A stretch of 64,000 bases of DNA from Sandaracinaceae bacterium (GCA_020633195.1 JACKEC010000022.1:124001-188000), one strand, 5' to 3'. Counted from the stretch's first letter, positions 50,751 through 59,041 are shown. Made by a program: numbers and translations. Notes: generated by a model not told the origin, from the letters alone.

Positions 50751-51784
50751 TCGGGGGCGCGGCGCAGCGGCGCGCCGAGCTGGTGAGGCGCTTCGGCGAC
50801 GGCGACCTCATCGCGTGCGCCACGCTCGCGGAGGGGCTCGAGCACTTCGAGACGTCGTTCGGCTTCTGGGCCCATCGCCGCGTCGGGGGCGCGCACGCCG
50901 CGCTCGGCGCTCCGATCTGTGACCCGGCGGACCGCCCCGAGATGCTGCGGCGCTTCCTGCGCGTCGCGCGCCGGCCGACGCTCTTCTACCTGCGCGAGCC
51001 GTTCGCGATCACGTGCGCGGAGGCGGGGCTGCGGGTGGCGTCCATCGGGAGCGATCGCCGGCTCGACGTGGCGGCCTTGCTCGGATCCCCGCCGCGCGAG
51101 GTCCTCGGGGCGCGGCGCCGCGGCGACAAGATGGGTTTCTCCATCGAGGAGGCCTCGCTCGGCGGGCCCGAGCGTGACCGCCTCGACGCGATCAGCCGCG
51201 CGTACCTCGCGCGCGCCGAGATCACGAAGGAGATCGCGTTCCTGAACCGGCCCCTGTCGCACGCCCCCGACCCGACCCGGCGCCTCTTCCTCCTGAAGCA
51301 GCGCGGGGTCGCGTTCGGCTTCGCCGTGCTCAACGCGATCTACCGCGAGGGGCGGGTCGAGGCGTGGCTGCTGGATCTCCTCCGGCTCGAGCCGACCAAG
51401 CAGTGGGGCGTGTGGCTGTGCACCGTGCACGCGCTCGCCGAGCGCCTGCGCGCCGAGGGGGTGGGCCTCGACGTGGGGTTCGCGCCGCTCCACGGGCTCG
51501 CGCACCCGCCGGGCGCCTCGCGCGCGCTCTCGTGGCAGCTCGACGCGATGGAGCGGCGGCTCTCGAACGCGAAGTACCTGCGCCGGCTCTACGAGCTGAA
51601 GGCCGTCTTGCCCGGCGCGTGGGAGCCGCGCGCGATGGCGAGCCACAGCCGCAGCGCGCTGCGCGCGCTCTACGTCTTCACGGAGGCCTCGGGCGTGGGC
51701 TTCTCCTACCTGTTCGGGCCCGACCTGCCGCGCGTGATCTGGCGCGGGCTCCGGGAGCCGCGCGGGCCCGAGGGGGCGGCGTGA
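50747..51784 (+). CDS. DUF2156-type protein (lysyltransferase C-domain like)
   Basis: A 345-residue soluble protein resembling the cytosolic acyltransferase part of MprF (phosphatidylglycerol lysyltransferase, PF09924). It has GGAHAALGAPICDPADRPEMLRRFLR, then RPTLFYLREPFA and a LRVASIGSDRRLDV segment. These follow the usual order of the two GNAT-like folds. No membrane flippase part is attached. MprF-type domains transfer aminoacyl groups from tRNA to lipids; stand-alone ones can modify other acceptors. In this cluster it might aminoacylate a lipid or the polyene, which is inference. GTG 50747 overlaps the previous stop, and its own stop overlaps the next GTG. Confidence 0.82.
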   Translation: MIGGAAQRRAELVRRFGDGDLIACATLAEGLEHFETSFGFWAHRRVGGAHAALGAPICDPADRPEMLRRFLRVARRPTLFYLREPFAITCAEAGLRVASIGSDRRLDVAALLGSPPREVLGARRRGDKMGFSIEEASLGGPERDRLDAISRAYLARAEITKEIAFLNRPLSHAPDPTRRLFLLKQRGVAFGFAVLNAIYREGRVEAWLLDLLRLEPTKQWGVWLCTVHALAERLRAEGVGLDVGFAPLHGLAHPPGASRALSWQLDAMERRLSNAKYLRRLYELKAVLPGAWEPRAMASHSRSALRALYVFTEASGVGFSYLFGPDLPRVIWRGLREPRGPEGAA

Positions 51785-52356
51785 GCGCGATCGACGAGCG
51801 CCTCGGCTTCTTCGTGCGGCACGGGATGCTCGAGCGGGTGCCGAGCGCCTGGCAGATCTCGGTGGGCTGGGTCGCGATGCTGCCGATCACGCTCAGCGAG
51901 TCCGAGCGCGAGCGGGCGCGGAGCCGGCGGACCTGGATGAGCCAGATCCCGCGGCGCGCGCTGTTCCAGGTGATCTACGAGCCGCGCCAGCTCCGCATCG
52001 ACACGGGCCTGCGGCAGCGCCCCGACCAGATCATCGGGCACGTGCTCAGCGTCTATCACGAGGACGCGTTCCTCGGTTACGACCTGCAGCTGTTGCAGTC
52101 GCACCCCGGCGGGCTCGACCGGCTCCGCGAGCGCGCAACCGAAGTTGCGGAGGGTCGGACGCGCTGGAGCGGCTACCTCGAGACCCTCACGAGCTGGCCC
52201 GGTTACCACGCCCGCCTCGTCGAGCTCGCCGACGAGGCGGAGGCGTTCCGCTACCCCGACCCGCTCGACCTCGACCCGCGCTTCGCGTCGCTCGTCGGCT
52301 TCGCGACCTGGTGCGCGACGCTCCCCGACTGGCCGCCGCTGGGCTTCTACCGATGA
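51781..52356 (+). CDS. Unrecognised protein in the polyketide cluster
   Basis: A 191-residue soluble protein, helix-rich and Arg-rich, with many aromatic residues. Segments include WQISVGWVAMLPITLSESERERARSRR, RALFQVIYEPRQLRIDTGLRQ and YLETLTSWPGYHARLVELADE. There is no signal peptide or membrane segment, and I recognise no family. Both ends overlap neighbours by 4 nt, so it is co-translated with the DUF2156 protein and the PlsC-like acyltransferase and probably belongs to their pathway. Confidence 0.82.
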   Translation: MSAIDERLGFFVRHGMLERVPSAWQISVGWVAMLPITLSESERERARSRRTWMSQIPRRALFQVIYEPRQLRIDTGLRQRPDQIIGHVLSVYHEDAFLGYDLQLLQSHPGGLDRLRERATEVAEGRTRWSGYLETLTSWPGYHARLVELADEAEAFRYPDPLDLDPRFASLVGFATWCATLPDWPPLGFYR

Positions 52357-53141
52357 CCGCGGCCGGCGAGCTCGGGAGCTACGACGCGGCCTACGTCGCG
52401 CGGCACGCGCCCTGGATCGGGGCGCTCGTGCGGCGCTGGTTTCGCGCGCGCGTCCGCGGGCTCGAGTCGGTCCCCGACGGGCCGGTGCTCTTCGTCGGCA
52501 ACCACTCCGGCGCGGCGATGATCCCCGACACGCTCGTGTGGCTCGACGCCTACCACAACGGCGGCCGCCAGACGCCGATGCTCACGCTCGCGCACGACCA
52601 GATGTTCGAGGGCTACCCCGCCGCGGTGGCGCGCTTCCTCGCCCGGATGGGCGGGCTGCGCGCGAGCCACGAGCGCGCCGTCGACGCGCTGCGCGGAGGT
52701 CACGCGGTCACCGTCTACCCCGGGGGCGATCACGACGCGTGCCGCTCCTTCTGGCGGCGCCACGAGATCGTCTTCGCCGGGCGCACCGGCTACGTCGAGG
52801 TCGCGCGCGAGGCCGAGGTCCCCATCGTCCCCGTGGTGAGCGTGGGCGCGCACGAGGCCCTGATCGTGCTCGCCGAGGGCCGCGAGCTCGCGCGCTGGCT
52901 CGGGCTCCCGAAGAGCCACCGGCTGACGGTGATGCCGCTGACCCTCAGCGTGCCGTGGGGGCTGTGGCTCGGCCCGCTGCCCGGCTACGTGCCGCTGCCG
53001 ACCAAGATCGAGCTCGCGGTGCTCGACCCGATCGATCCGTTCGCGGGCTCGGTCGACGACGTCGACGCGCGCGTGCGAGCATCCCTGTCGTCCGCGCTGG
53101 ACGCGATGGCCGAAGCGAGGCGGTTCCCATGGATCGGGTGA
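52353..53141 (+). CDS. PlsC-like acyltransferase
   Basis: A 262-residue membrane-associated acyltransferase. VLFVGNHSGAAMIPD is the position of the acyltransferase His motif (NHx5D, one residue longer than the standard Hx4D). VTVYPGGDHDACRSFWRR is the place of the second (EGT-type) motif, here PGG as in diacylglycerol acyltransferase relatives. VEVAREAEVPIVPVVSVGAHEA provides the third. It should acylate a glycerolipid or similar alcohol. It overlaps its neighbours by 4 and 13 nt. A second acyltransferase in the same cluster (at 47050) is of a different type. Confidence 0.87.
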   Translation: MTAAGELGSYDAAYVARHAPWIGALVRRWFRARVRGLESVPDGPVLFVGNHSGAAMIPDTLVWLDAYHNGGRQTPMLTLAHDQMFEGYPAAVARFLARMGGLRASHERAVDALRGGHAVTVYPGGDHDACRSFWRRHEIVFAGRTGYVEVAREAEVPIVPVVSVGAHEALIVLAEGRELARWLGLPKSHRLTVMPLTLSVPWGLWLGPLPGYVPLPTKIELAVLDPIDPFAGSVDDVDARVRASLSSALDAMAEARRFPWIG

Positions 53142-54553
53142 AGCTCGAGCGTGACCTGACGAGGCTCTTCGACGCCGAGCCGAGCCTCCGGCCGACGCCG
53201 GACATGCACGACTACCAGCTCACGTACCCGCCCGCGGTCCACCTCGAGCGGACGGGGGAGGGCTGCCCGACCGACGACGACTTCGTGCGCCACGCGATCG
53301 GGGACTTCCGCGCGGCGGGGTACTACTTCCACTTCGGCTTCTGCGTCTACCGCTGCCGGTACTGCTTCCACTACGAGCTCACCACCAAGCGCAACGAGGC
53401 GCTGATGGAGCGCTACGTCGCGGCGCTCGATCGCGAGATGGCGCGCGTCCGCGAGCTGACCCCGAACGTCCGCGCGGCGCTCTACTTCCTCGGCGGCGGC
53501 ACGCCGACGGCGCTGCCGGTCCGGACCCTCGAGCGCTTCCTCGGCTCGCTCCTGTTCCACTTCGGGCGGCCGCTCACGACGATGAGCACCGTCGAGGCCA
53601 AGCCGATCACCGCCACCGACGAGAAGCTCGCGGCGCTCGTCCAGGCGGGGTTTCGACGCATCAACCTCGGCGTGCAGACGCTCGATCCGGAGCTCTACGC
53701 CTTCCACCACCACAAGGAGGACCTGCGCGTCGCGTACGACGCGATCGAGCGCGCCCGCCGCGCCGGGTTCGAGTACGTCAACATCGACCTCATGACGGGG
53801 CTCGAGTCGCAGACCCCCGCGTCATGGCAAAAGACCTTGCGGGCGGCCAAGCGCCTCGCGACGTCGGGCGCGATCGACAGCCTCTTCATCTACCCGTTCC
53901 ACGACGACCCGCGCTCGCGCACGTTCGCGGACCCGGGCCGCGTGCCGCCGTTCCTCGAGACCGCGATCAGCGACGCCGAGGCGCGCCAGCTGTTCGCCGA
54001 CGAGCTCGGGTGGAGCGAGCTCGGGGCGCGCTTCTACAGGTCCCCGCGCCACGTGCGCCGCGAGCTGCTCGAGCTCGCGCGGGTCCGCGTGAACCCGGCT
54101 TACGGCGAGGTCCTCTACCACGGCTTCGGGAACTCGAGCTTCTCGATCGGGGACCGCGCCACCTACCTCAACCACCGCGACGCGGTCGCGTACTGCGAGG
54201 CGATCGAGGCCGGCGGGCTCGGCGTCGCGCGGTGGGCGCGGCTCGACGCCGCGCAGCGCGCCACGCGGGACGTGACCTTCGACCTGCTCTACTCACCCGT
54301 CACCCGCGTGCGGTCGCGCGCCAGGAAGTACGGCGAGGCGGCGATGGCGCGGCACCGCGCTCAGCTCCAGCGCTGGGTCGACCTCGGGCTCGGCGACGCG
54401 CACCGCCTCTTCGGGACGTTCACGCTGTCGCCGCTCGGCAAGCTCGTGCACCAGCAGATGATCCCGCAACACTACTTGCCATCCGACAGCCAGCGCCTGC
54501 GCTCGGTGATGAGCCTGCGCAAGGACCTCGGGCGGAGCTACCGCGGGTATTAG
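53129..54553 (+). CDS. HemN-like radical SAM enzyme
   Basis: A 474-residue radical SAM protein. The cluster-binding Cys are C72, C76 and C79 in CVYRCRYC, followed by an aromatic-rich FHYELTTKR. FLGGGTPTALP is the glycine motif, and FRRINLGVQTLDPELYAFHHHKEDL is the HemN/HemW segment RxSxGxQ with Asn in place of Ser. A C-terminal region (VRSRARKYGEAA) closes the family fold. It is not the housekeeping HemN because it sits at the end of the polyketide cluster and overlaps the acyltransferase by 13 nt. Relatives catalyse cyclopropanation or methyl transfer on polyketides, which makes a tailoring role plausible. ATG 53129 is the best start. Confidence 0.9.
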   Translation: MDRVKLERDLTRLFDAEPSLRPTPDMHDYQLTYPPAVHLERTGEGCPTDDDFVRHAIGDFRAAGYYFHFGFCVYRCRYCFHYELTTKRNEALMERYVAALDREMARVRELTPNVRAALYFLGGGTPTALPVRTLERFLGSLLFHFGRPLTTMSTVEAKPITATDEKLAALVQAGFRRINLGVQTLDPELYAFHHHKEDLRVAYDAIERARRAGFEYVNIDLMTGLESQTPASWQKTLRAAKRLATSGAIDSLFIYPFHDDPRSRTFADPGRVPPFLETAISDAEARQLFADELGWSELGARFYRSPRHVRRELLELARVRVNPAYGEVLYHGFGNSSFSIGDRATYLNHRDAVAYCEAIEAGGLGVARWARLDAAQRATRDVTFDLLYSPVTRVRSRARKYGEAAMARHRAQLQRWVDLGLGDAHRLFGTFTLSPLGKLVHQQMIPQHYLPSDSQRLRSVMSLRKDLGRSYRGY

Positions 54554-54615
54554 CAGCCTCCGGCTCGCGCTCGCCGATCCATCACGCGCATCCTTGCCGG
54601 AGTCTGCTAGGAAGC

Positions 54616-54660
54616 GAGACGACCGCCGGCTCGGGGGGGACTCTCACCGGCGATCGTCTC
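54616..54660 (+). terminator. Imperfect hairpin ending the polyketide cluster
   Basis: A 14-bp stem with one mismatch (GAGACGACCGCCGG at 54616-54629 against CCGGCGATCGTCTC at 54647-54660) around a 17-base G-rich loop. It begins 63 bp after the last gene. Without a T-tract, a rho-independent role is only likely. The surrounding 262-bp gap (54554-54815) holds nothing else I can identify. Confidence 0.55.
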
Positions 54661-54815
54661 ACGGCGTGATGACGTCTCCGTCGACGCTGCTTCTGTCTCT
54701 CTCCATCGCAAGCCGCGGGCCAGCGCGCGGGCCGCGGCAGCGTAGGGTCTGGGCGCTCGCGCGGGGCGCGCCGCCGTAGGGTCGGGCCTACGATCGCTGG
54801 TCCCCCGCTACAGGA

Positions 54816-55586
54816 TCAAGGCAGCGGCCACCGCGTGGGCGGCATCGGGTTGCCCGGTCGGGCCAGCAGGTAGCCCTGGCCGTAGTGGACGCCCGCGTCG
54901 ACCACCGCGGCGAGCTCCTCGCGGGTCTCGATCCCCTCGGCGACCACCTGCGCGCCGAGGTCCTCGCAGAGCAAGACGATGTGCTTGATGATCTTGAACT
55001 TCGCCGGGGAGCGCTCGACGTCCATCACGAGGCTCCTGTCGAGCTTGACGATCGCGGGCTCGAGCTCCGCGATGCGGAGCAGGTTGGAGTGGCCGGCGCC
55101 GAAGTCGTCGACGACGAGCTTCGCGTTGATGCGTGAGCAGAGCTCGCGCAGCGCGCTGTGGCAGAGGTCGAAGTAGTCGAGCGCGGCCGACTCGGTGACC
55201 TCGAGGAAGAGCGGGTGCTCGTGGTAGTTCATCGGATCGTCCGGCCGGACGATCCAGCGCTCGCTCAGCTCGTGCGGGTGCAGGTTGATGAACAGCGGCA
55301 CCGCCGGCGCGATCGCGAACCCGACGTCGCGGACGAGGCGCCCGAGGCGGCCCGTGGCGGTCTGCGCTTCGGCGTTGCGGAAGAGCACCGAGGCGTCGGC
55401 GAAGTCCTCGAGTCGGCACCGGGCGAGCATCTCGGCGGCGAAGAGGCGCCGGGTCTGGAGGTCGACGATGGGCTGGAACGCCACCCCCATCTGCGCCTCG
55501 GTCAGCTGCCGGATCGCGGGCGGCGGCCGGGAGTCGAGCAGGTTCGGGGGGATGTCCATCTCCTCGGTCCAGCGCTTCGACGACAT
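54816..55586 (-). CDS. EAL-domain c-di-GMP phosphodiesterase-like protein
   Basis: A 256-residue protein consisting almost only of an EAL domain. The signature motif reads EMLAR in place of EALLR. The other functional residues are present: Asn in FINLHPHEL, Glu in LFLEVTES, DDFGAG, Lys in IVKLDRS, Glu in VAEGIET and Gln in GQGYLLARP. It may therefore hydrolyse c-di-GMP or act as a binding protein. There is no sensor or GGDEF domain. It is transcribed toward the polyketide cluster from a region shared with a divergent lipoprotein gene. ATG 55586 is used. Confidence 0.92.
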   Translation of the reverse strand: MSSKRWTEEMDIPPNLLDSRPPPAIRQLTEAQMGVAFQPIVDLQTRRLFAAEMLARCRLEDFADASVLFRNAEAQTATGRLGRLVRDVGFAIAPAVPLFINLHPHELSERWIVRPDDPMNYHEHPLFLEVTESAALDYFDLCHSALRELCSRINAKLVVDDFGAGHSNLLRIAELEPAIVKLDRSLVMDVERSPAKFKIIKHIVLLCEDLGAQVVAEGIETREELAAVVDAGVHYGQGYLLARPGNPMPPTRWPLP

Positions 55587-55633
55587 GCGCAGAGTCTAGC
55601 GGAGGTCGCGCGGATCGATCCCCCCGCGTCTTC

Positions 55634-55647
55634 TCACAGTGTTGTGA
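55634..55647. promoter_or_regulatory. Palindromic site TCACA-GTGT-TGTGA
   Basis: A perfect 5-4-5 palindrome in the divergent region between the EAL and lipoprotein genes. TTGTGA within it can also be read as a -35 element for the rightward gene. The surrounding 60 bp are A/T-rich compared with the flanks, as expected for a promoter region. Confidence 0.4.
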
Positions 55648-55701
55648 ACAAAGTAAGAAGTCGCACTTGTAGCTTTGCTAAAGCCGGGGTACACGGTCGG
55701 C

Positions 55702-56325
55702 GTGAACACAAGAAGCCTCGGGTTCGCGCTGCTCGCAGCGCTCGGATGGGTCGGCTGCGACGGGGCGACCGCCTCGATCGACGCGGGGGCCTCGCCTCCG
55801 GCCGACGCGGGTGCGCCGCCGCCGAGCGGGTCGGACGCGGGCCCGGGCAGCGACGCGGGGACGACGAGCGTCGACGCGGGGATCTCGCCGGTGACCGACG
55901 CGGGCGCGATCGACGCGGCGGCGCCTTCGGGGACCGGCAGCCTGACCGGGAACGTCACGCGGAGCGCCGCGCCCGCGGCCGGTGGCAGGGGTCACCTCTA
56001 CGTCGCGGTCTTCACGAGCGACCCGGTCACCGATCGCACCGGCGCGATGAACGTGGCCAACGCGCGGGTGGAGAACGTGGACATGAGCGCCGACGGCGCG
56101 TCCATCCCCTACACCGTGTCGGGCATCCCGCCGCGCGCCGAGCCGTACTTCGTCACCGCGTTCCTCGACGACAACGGGACCGTCAGCGCCACCGACCCGT
56201 CGGCGGCGGGCCCCGATCGAGGCGACCTCGTCGCGCTCGAGGGCTTCGCCTCACCGCGCGTGACCGTGTCGAGCGAAGCGCCGGTCGCCCTCGACCTCGT
56301 CCTCAACTTCAACCTCCCGTTCTGA
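55702..56325 (+). CDS. Lipoprotein with DAG repeats
   Basis: A 207-residue lipoprotein (lipobox WVGC, Cys19). A linker of about 60 residues rich in Asp-Ala-Gly (SIDAGAS, PADAGAP, SDAGPGSDAG) is the kind often found in myxobacterial surface lipoproteins. A folded beta domain follows (about 85-207), starting GSLTGNVTRSAAP and including HLYVAVFTSDPVTD and EPYFVTAFLDDNGTVS. It is 10 bp upstream of the carotenoid-oxygenase gene on the same strand, so the two are probably co-transcribed and both lie at the envelope. GTG 55702 is chosen because the signal peptide begins there. Confidence 0.83.
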   Translation: MNTRSLGFALLAALGWVGCDGATASIDAGASPPADAGAPPPSGSDAGPGSDAGTTSVDAGISPVTDAGAIDAAAPSGTGSLTGNVTRSAAPAAGGRGHLYVAVFTSDPVTDRTGAMNVANARVENVDMSADGASIPYTVSGIPPRAEPYFVTAFLDDNGTVSATDPSAAGPDRGDLVALEGFASPRVTVSSEAPVALDLVLNFNLPF

Positions 56326-56335
56326 GGAGCCCGCC

Positions 56336-57757
56336 GTGATTGCTCGTCGCGATCTGTTCCGCCTCGCCGGCGCCTCGGGCGCCTCCTTCCTCTTCGCGCA
56401 CGCGTTCGGGGGATGCGCCTCGGACGAGCCGCTCGGCCCGCCGCTCCCCGAGGACCCGCTGGGGCGCTGGTGGCTGAGCGGGAACTACGCCCCCGTGCCC
56501 GACGAGATCGAGGCGTTCGACCTCGAGGTCGAGGGCAGCCTCCCCTCGGACCTGAACGGGCTCTTCCTCCGCAACGGCTCGAACCCGGCGACGCGCGACT
56601 CGCTGCACTGGTTCACCGGCGACGGGATGCTCCACGGCGTGCGGCTCGAGGCGGGGCGCGCGCTCTGGTACCGCAACCGGTTCGTCCGCACGCTCGCGCT
56701 CGACGCGACGATGCCCGACAACCTCGCCGCGAACCGCGCGAACACCTCCATCCGAGCCCACGCGGGCAAGCTGCTCGCGCTCTACGAGGTCGCGGTCCCG
56801 TACGAGATCTCCCCCGAGGACCTGTCGACGGTCGGCGAGTACGACTTCGCCGGTCAGCTCCGGCGGCCGATGTCCGCGCACCCGAAGATCGATCCCACGA
56901 CGGGCGAGATGTTCTTCATCGGCTACGCGCCGTTCGCCCCGTTCCTGACCTACCACGTGGTCGACGCGCGGGGCGCGCTCACCCGCAGCGTCGAGGTCGA
57001 GATCGACCACTCGTCGATGATGCACGACTTCCAGATCACCGAGTCGTGGGCGGTGCTCTTCGACCTCCCGATCCACTTCGACACCGAGCTGCTCGAGTCG
57101 GGCTTCCCGTTCCGGTGGGTGCCCGAGGCCGGCGCGCGCATCGGCCTGCTCCCGCGCGACGGGAGCTCGAGCACGGTGCGCTGGTTCGAGATCGACACCT
57201 GCTTCATGTTCCACTCCTTCAACGCCTACGAGACCGCCGAGGGGCGCGTCGTGGTCGAGGGGTGCCGGCTGCCGAGCCTGTGGGCCGACGGGACCTCGGA
57301 CGCCTCGCAGACTCCGTCGCCCTGGCGCTGGGAGCTGCGCCTCGAGTCGGGCACCGTCGCGGAGGATCGGCTCTTCGACGGCTCGGCCGACTTCCCGCAA
57401 ATCGACTTGCGTCGCGCAGGACGCGAGCACCGCGTCGCGTACTCGCTCCAGTTCGACGACGTCGGCGACCGCGAGATCGCGGCGCCCAACGGCATCACGA
57501 AGCTCGACCGGCGCACGGGCGAGCGCCGCGTGTGGTCGGCCGAGCCGGGTCACCAGCCCGACGAGACCATCTTCCTCCCGCGCGGCGACGGCGAAGACGA
57601 GGGCTACCTCATGAGCATGGTCTTCGATGGGACCACCCGGCGCAGCTACACGGCCGTCTTCGACGCGACTCGCCTCGAGGACGGCCCCATCGCGCGCGTG
57701 CACATGCCGCGACGCGTCCCCTTCGGCTTTCACGGTACCTGGCTCCCCAACCTCTGA
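56336..57757 (+). CDS. Carotenoid-cleavage-dioxygenase-family protein, Tat-exported
   Basis: A 473-residue member of the RPE65/carotenoid oxygenase family. The four iron-binding His are recognised as H182 (AHPKID), H230 (MHDFQI), H293 (FHSFNAYE) and H466 (FHGTW), each in its typical motif. FLRNGSNPATRDSLHWFTGDGMLHG near residue 80 is the family N-terminal signature. The start carries a twin-arginine signal (ARRDLFRLAG) ending in a Cys (FGGC), suggesting Tat export and perhaps lipid anchoring; most family members are cytosolic. The substrate could be a carotenoid, a stilbene-like aromatic alkene or an aryl polyene; it lies 1.8 kb downstream of the polyene cluster. GTG 56336 has a GAGGAG box. 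Confidence 0.92.
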   Translation: MIARRDLFRLAGASGASFLFAHAFGGCASDEPLGPPLPEDPLGRWWLSGNYAPVPDEIEAFDLEVEGSLPSDLNGLFLRNGSNPATRDSLHWFTGDGMLHGVRLEAGRALWYRNRFVRTLALDATMPDNLAANRANTSIRAHAGKLLALYEVAVPYEISPEDLSTVGEYDFAGQLRRPMSAHPKIDPTTGEMFFIGYAPFAPFLTYHVVDARGALTRSVEVEIDHSSMMHDFQITESWAVLFDLPIHFDTELLESGFPFRWVPEAGARIGLLPRDGSSSTVRWFEIDTCFMFHSFNAYETAEGRVVVEGCRLPSLWADGTSDASQTPSPWRWELRLESGTVAEDRLFDGSADFPQIDLRRAGREHRVAYSLQFDDVGDREIAAPNGITKLDRRTGERRVWSAEPGHQPDETIFLPRGDGEDEGYLMSMVFDGTTRRSYTAVFDATRLEDGPIARVHMPRRVPFGFHGTWLPNL

Positions 57758-58066
57758 ACCGCCACGAGGCGTCCCATGCTGGACCAACCGCCGATCCGAC
57801 TCGAGTTCCCCAAGCCGCCGCCGTCGCCTCTATAGCCGCTCGCGTCTCCTCGGTCGGGGTTCGGGGGTGGGCAATTTCGCGCGGAGAGCGCGAAGGGGGC
57901 AAAGAGAGTTTCTTTGTCGATGCGCGCGGCCCGGTGGTCTGGTGTCGTCGAGGCGGGGGCGCGCGGGTCCGACTCGCCCTCGCCCTTGGCTCCCTTCGCG
58001 GGCTTGGCGCGAAATTCGGGGCAGACCTCGAAGCGCCCAGCCCGGCGCGCCGGCTATGATCGGGGC
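57758..58066. other. Gap holding the second dispersed inverted repeat
   Basis: A 309-bp stretch without a credible gene. Its main content is the inverted-repeat element at 57873-58016. The first 110 bp contain nothing I can identify; there is no clear promoter for the next gene. Confidence 0.6.
57873..58016. repeat. Dispersed inverted-repeat element, copy 2
   Basis: Ends AATTTCGCGC (57873-57882) and GCGCGAAATT (58007-58016) form a 10-bp terminal inverted repeat, matching the ends of the element at 21804-21887. Internal parts also resemble it (CTTCGCG, CCAAG/CTTGG-type segments), but this copy is 144 bp long. It precedes a hypothetical gene and carries no coding sequence. Confidence 0.65.
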
Positions 58067-59041
58067 ATGGAGCTGCGGGAGGCGCTCGTCGGTCACGAGG
58101 TCCTCGCCGACGCGCTCGCGGCGTGTGGGGTGGAGCTCGCGCAGCTCGAGGCCTCGGTGCGCGCGGACGAGGGCTCGCTGCGCGCCGACCGGATGATGAT
58201 CGAGCGCGCCGCCGACGGAGCGCTCGAGGCGATCCTCGAGGCGTTCGGAGTCCCTCGGGTCGCCGCGCTCGACGCCCTGCTCGAGACCGCGCGCGCGCTC
58301 GGCGTCCCGCGGATCGTCGGCTGGGACGCCACGCGCGGCTGCGTGAAGCTGTACGCGAACGCATCGGACGCTCCGGCGTCCGTCCGGGAACGGCTCGGGG
58401 CGCACGTGGTCGGCGTCAACGCGTTCGCGGACGGCTCGATCGAGCGCAAGCGCTACGCGCAGCACCCGGACGCCTCGTCGCTCGGCCCGGCCGCGTCGCG
58501 CCTCGTCGAGGCCGCGGGCGCGCTGTGCGCCGGCGTGGTCGAGAGCCGCGACGAGGGCGGCGCCGCGCGCGCCTGGTTCGTCGCGCTGCGACCCGCGACG
58601 CCCGTGGTGCTCGACGCGGCGTTCGGCGGGCTGCCCGGGTTCGGGTCCTTCTCGTGGGCGGCGCTCGTCGAACGCGCGCCCTTCGCGCCGGCCTCCCCGC
58701 GCTCGATCGGGATCGCGGCCGCGCGCCCGACGGAGTGGACCGCGTACGTGAAGCCGCGCGCGTCGGCCGAGCCCGAGCTCTGGTCGCTCGAGCCGATCGC
58801 GGCGTTCGAGACCGACGACGTCGAGGTCGCCGTGCACGTCGCGCCGGCCGACGGCGCGCTCCGCGCCTACGCTCGGGTCGGGGACCGCGCGCTCTCCTAC
58901 CGCGTGGTCCGAGGGGAGCCCGCGGGCGGCGATCTCGACGCCCTCATGCGCTGGGTCGTGGAGCGCGCGACGGACGCCGACGACCTGCGCGCGAGCCTCG
59001 CGCGCGTCGCGCCGCCAGGGCCGTGGCGCCTCGTGTCCTGA
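58067..59041 (+). CDS. Hypothetical protein, unrecognised
   Basis: A 324-residue soluble, Ala/Glu/Arg-rich protein with no signal peptide or membrane helix. Noticeable segments are ERAADGALEAILEAFGVPRVAALDALLETA, then RIVGWDATRGCVKLYANASDAP, which looks like a strand-rich core, and RPTEWTAYVKPRAS. The sequence pattern suggests two related alpha/beta halves. I recognise no family and no catalytic motif. ATG 58067 is chosen because the open frame further upstream runs through the inverted repeat. The neighbours are unrelated, and it is probably expressed alone. Confidence 0.78.
   Translation: MELREALVGHEVLADALAACGVELAQLEASVRADEGSLRADRMMIERAADGALEAILEAFGVPRVAALDALLETARALGVPRIVGWDATRGCVKLYANASDAPASVRERLGAHVVGVNAFADGSIERKRYAQHPDASSLGPAASRLVEAAGALCAGVVESRDEGGAARAWFVALRPATPVVLDAAFGGLPGFGSFSWAALVERAPFAPASPRSIGIAAARPTEWTAYVKPRASAEPELWSLEPIAAFETDDVEVAVHVAPADGALRAYARVGDRALSYRVVRGEPAGGDLDALMRWVVERATDADDLRASLARVAPPGPWRLVS

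Larger units (their letters stand above)
39406..54553 (+). other. Aryl-polyene-type type II polyketide gene cluster
   Basis: Sixteen genes on the plus strand, nearly all overlapping by 1-13 nt or separated by under 20 bp; the only large gap is 44514-44816. The set of ketosynthases, chain-length factor, ketoreductase, ACP, COG4648 protein, acyl-ACP ligase, acyltransferase, thioesterase, LolA-like protein and DUF3261 lipoprotein matches the cell-envelope aryl-polyene pigment pathway. The dehydratases, the MMPL exporter and an aromatic-starter gene are not present here. Confidence 0.8.

Noticed and set aside
53129..54553. Housekeeping HemN (coproporphyrinogen dehydrogenase)
   Set aside because: It overlaps the acyltransferase at the end of the polyketide string and has no haem genes beside it; called HemN-like only.
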